Shown in pieces: positions 4,750 to 5,187 of a stretch of 5,187 nt of DNA. The notes under the pieces were generated by a model. It worked only from the letters and a program-made list of their open reading frames with translations, ran no database searches and had not been told where the DNA came from. Positions within the stretch are counted from its first letter, which is position 1. Each line of letters begins with the position of its first letter. Made by a program: the position numbers and the translations under genes. Origin of the DNA: Syntrophomonadaceae bacterium (GTDB lineage: Bacteria; Bacillota; Dethiobacteria; DTU022); NCBI GenBank assembly GCA_003564055.1, contig PWSG01000053.1, forward strand, positions 1-5,187, given 5' to 3'.

Positions 4750-5184
4750 CTACTGCTCCACACCCGTAACGGCAGCAAGAGAGACGCCAATCGAGGTATC
4801 CTCGGGCACTTTAACAATCTTAAAATGACGTTCCGAAGATCTTTCGGTAACTCCGGGATAATGGTATTCCATTTTTACAGACCATTGGCCCGACTCTTTC
4901 ACTTTTTCAACCAGTTCGATTTCACCGTTTGCCACAGACTGATTGCCTACCGAAGCAACATAATAAGTGTATCCTTCATGCGAGTTACTAAAAACCCTCG
5001 CTCCCCGGTCCAGGCCAAGTTCATGGCTTAACCAGTGAAATAGCTCATCAGGAACAGCATCAACAATTTCCGGTTTCCCTGTTTCATTTTCCCCGGGCAA
5101 AGCATCCGCAGGAGAGCAGCCGAAAAAACCAATGGCTGCAGCAATAAAAAGGATAGCTATAAACCTTCCTTTTAAGTTGGACAA
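4750..5184 (-). CDS. Exported protein or lipoprotein with a PrcB C-terminal-like domain
   Basis: This is a 144-residue protein with a basic start (SNLKGR), a hydrophobic stretch (about residues 8-22) and Cys23 in GFFGCS. It therefore looks like a lipoprotein signal, although Phe at -3 and -2 departs from the usual lipobox. A Sec-cleaved secreted protein is possible. The mature part has a segment YTYYVASVGNQ...ANGEIELVEKVKESG...MEYHYPG...HFKIVKVPED (about 72-129). Its strand order and spacing resemble the PrcB_C domain, known from PrcB subunits of oral spirochaete protease complexes and from many Firmicutes surface proteins. The resemblance is moderate and the function unknown. The start is TTG 5182-5184, immediately after an in-frame TAG at 5185-5187, so the gene cannot extend further. 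Its ribosome binding site lies beyond the window edge. Downstream, after 20 nt, comes the inverted repeat of the hicAB promoter. Confidence 0.6.
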   Translation of the reverse strand: MSNLKGRFIAILFIAAAIGFFGCSPADALPGENETGKPEIVDAVPDELFHWLSHELGLDRGARVFSNSHEGYTYYVASVGNQSVANGEIELVEKVKESGQWSVKMEYHYPGVTERSSERHFKIVKVPEDTSIGVSLAAVTGVEQ

Positions 5185-5187
5185 CTA

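Noticed and set aside
4723..5031. Plus-strand frame of 102 codons opposite the PrcB-like gene
   Set aside because: It is the reverse side of a minus-strand gene with a signal peptide and plausible domain. It starts inside the operator repeat and has no ribosome binding site.
1..5187. CRISPR array, tRNA or rRNA genes, insertion sequence ends
   Set aside because: No regularly spaced repeats, tRNA-like cloverleaf, rRNA motifs or transposase-like frames were recognised on either strand.

Overview
The window reads as low-GC, anaerobic Firmicutes (Clostridia-like) chromosome. The basis is AT-rich intergenic DNA, strong GGAGG-type ribosome binding sites, sigma-A-like promoters, and relics of a LiaFSR-type cell-envelope stress system next to a CoA-disulfide-reductase-type flavoprotein and a DUF2769 cysteine-rich protein. 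No rRNA, tRNA, CRISPR array or intact insertion sequence was seen.

Layout. Positions 1-560 hold no full-length gene, only short coding-like pieces: the 3' end of an unknown gene entering from the left (2-127), a 24-codon ORF with a good ribosome binding site (103-177), a small hairpin (178-195), and two minus-strand pieces (223-369 and 443-526) that may be the two ends of one decayed gene. Next comes an intact minus-strand pyridine nucleotide-disulfide oxidoreductase (561-1901) with a clear promoter. Upstream of it lies a minus-strand pseudogene (2077-2552) in which the front of liaF is joined in frame to the HTH end of a liaR-type response regulator. A plus-strand DUF2769 gene with its own promoter follows (2765-3046), then a short ACT-domain-like remnant (3055-3183). 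On the minus strand there is an intact class I glutamine amidotransferase-like gene (3205-3906). After it comes a hicA-hicB toxin-antitoxin operon (4060-4664) in which both genes look broken, with a 10-bp inverted repeat over its promoter. A probable exported or lipoprotein gene with a PrcB-like domain (4750-5184) closes the window at the right edge.

The main story is decay. Within about 3 kb three deletions are inferred (inside liaF, between liaF and liaR, and inside hicA), and each apparent junction lies at or near a short repeated motif. There is also a small frameshift and a nonsense change in the liaR tail, and a nonsense change or compensated frameshift pair in hicB. The intact genes (flavoprotein reductase, DUF2769 protein, amidotransferase-like protein, exported protein) are single units transcribed alone or in very short operons. 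No new functional system is evident. The informative signals are the LiaF-LiaR chimera, the disarmed HicAB module and the shared pattern of small deletions. An assembly or consensus error remains an alternative explanation for the indels.
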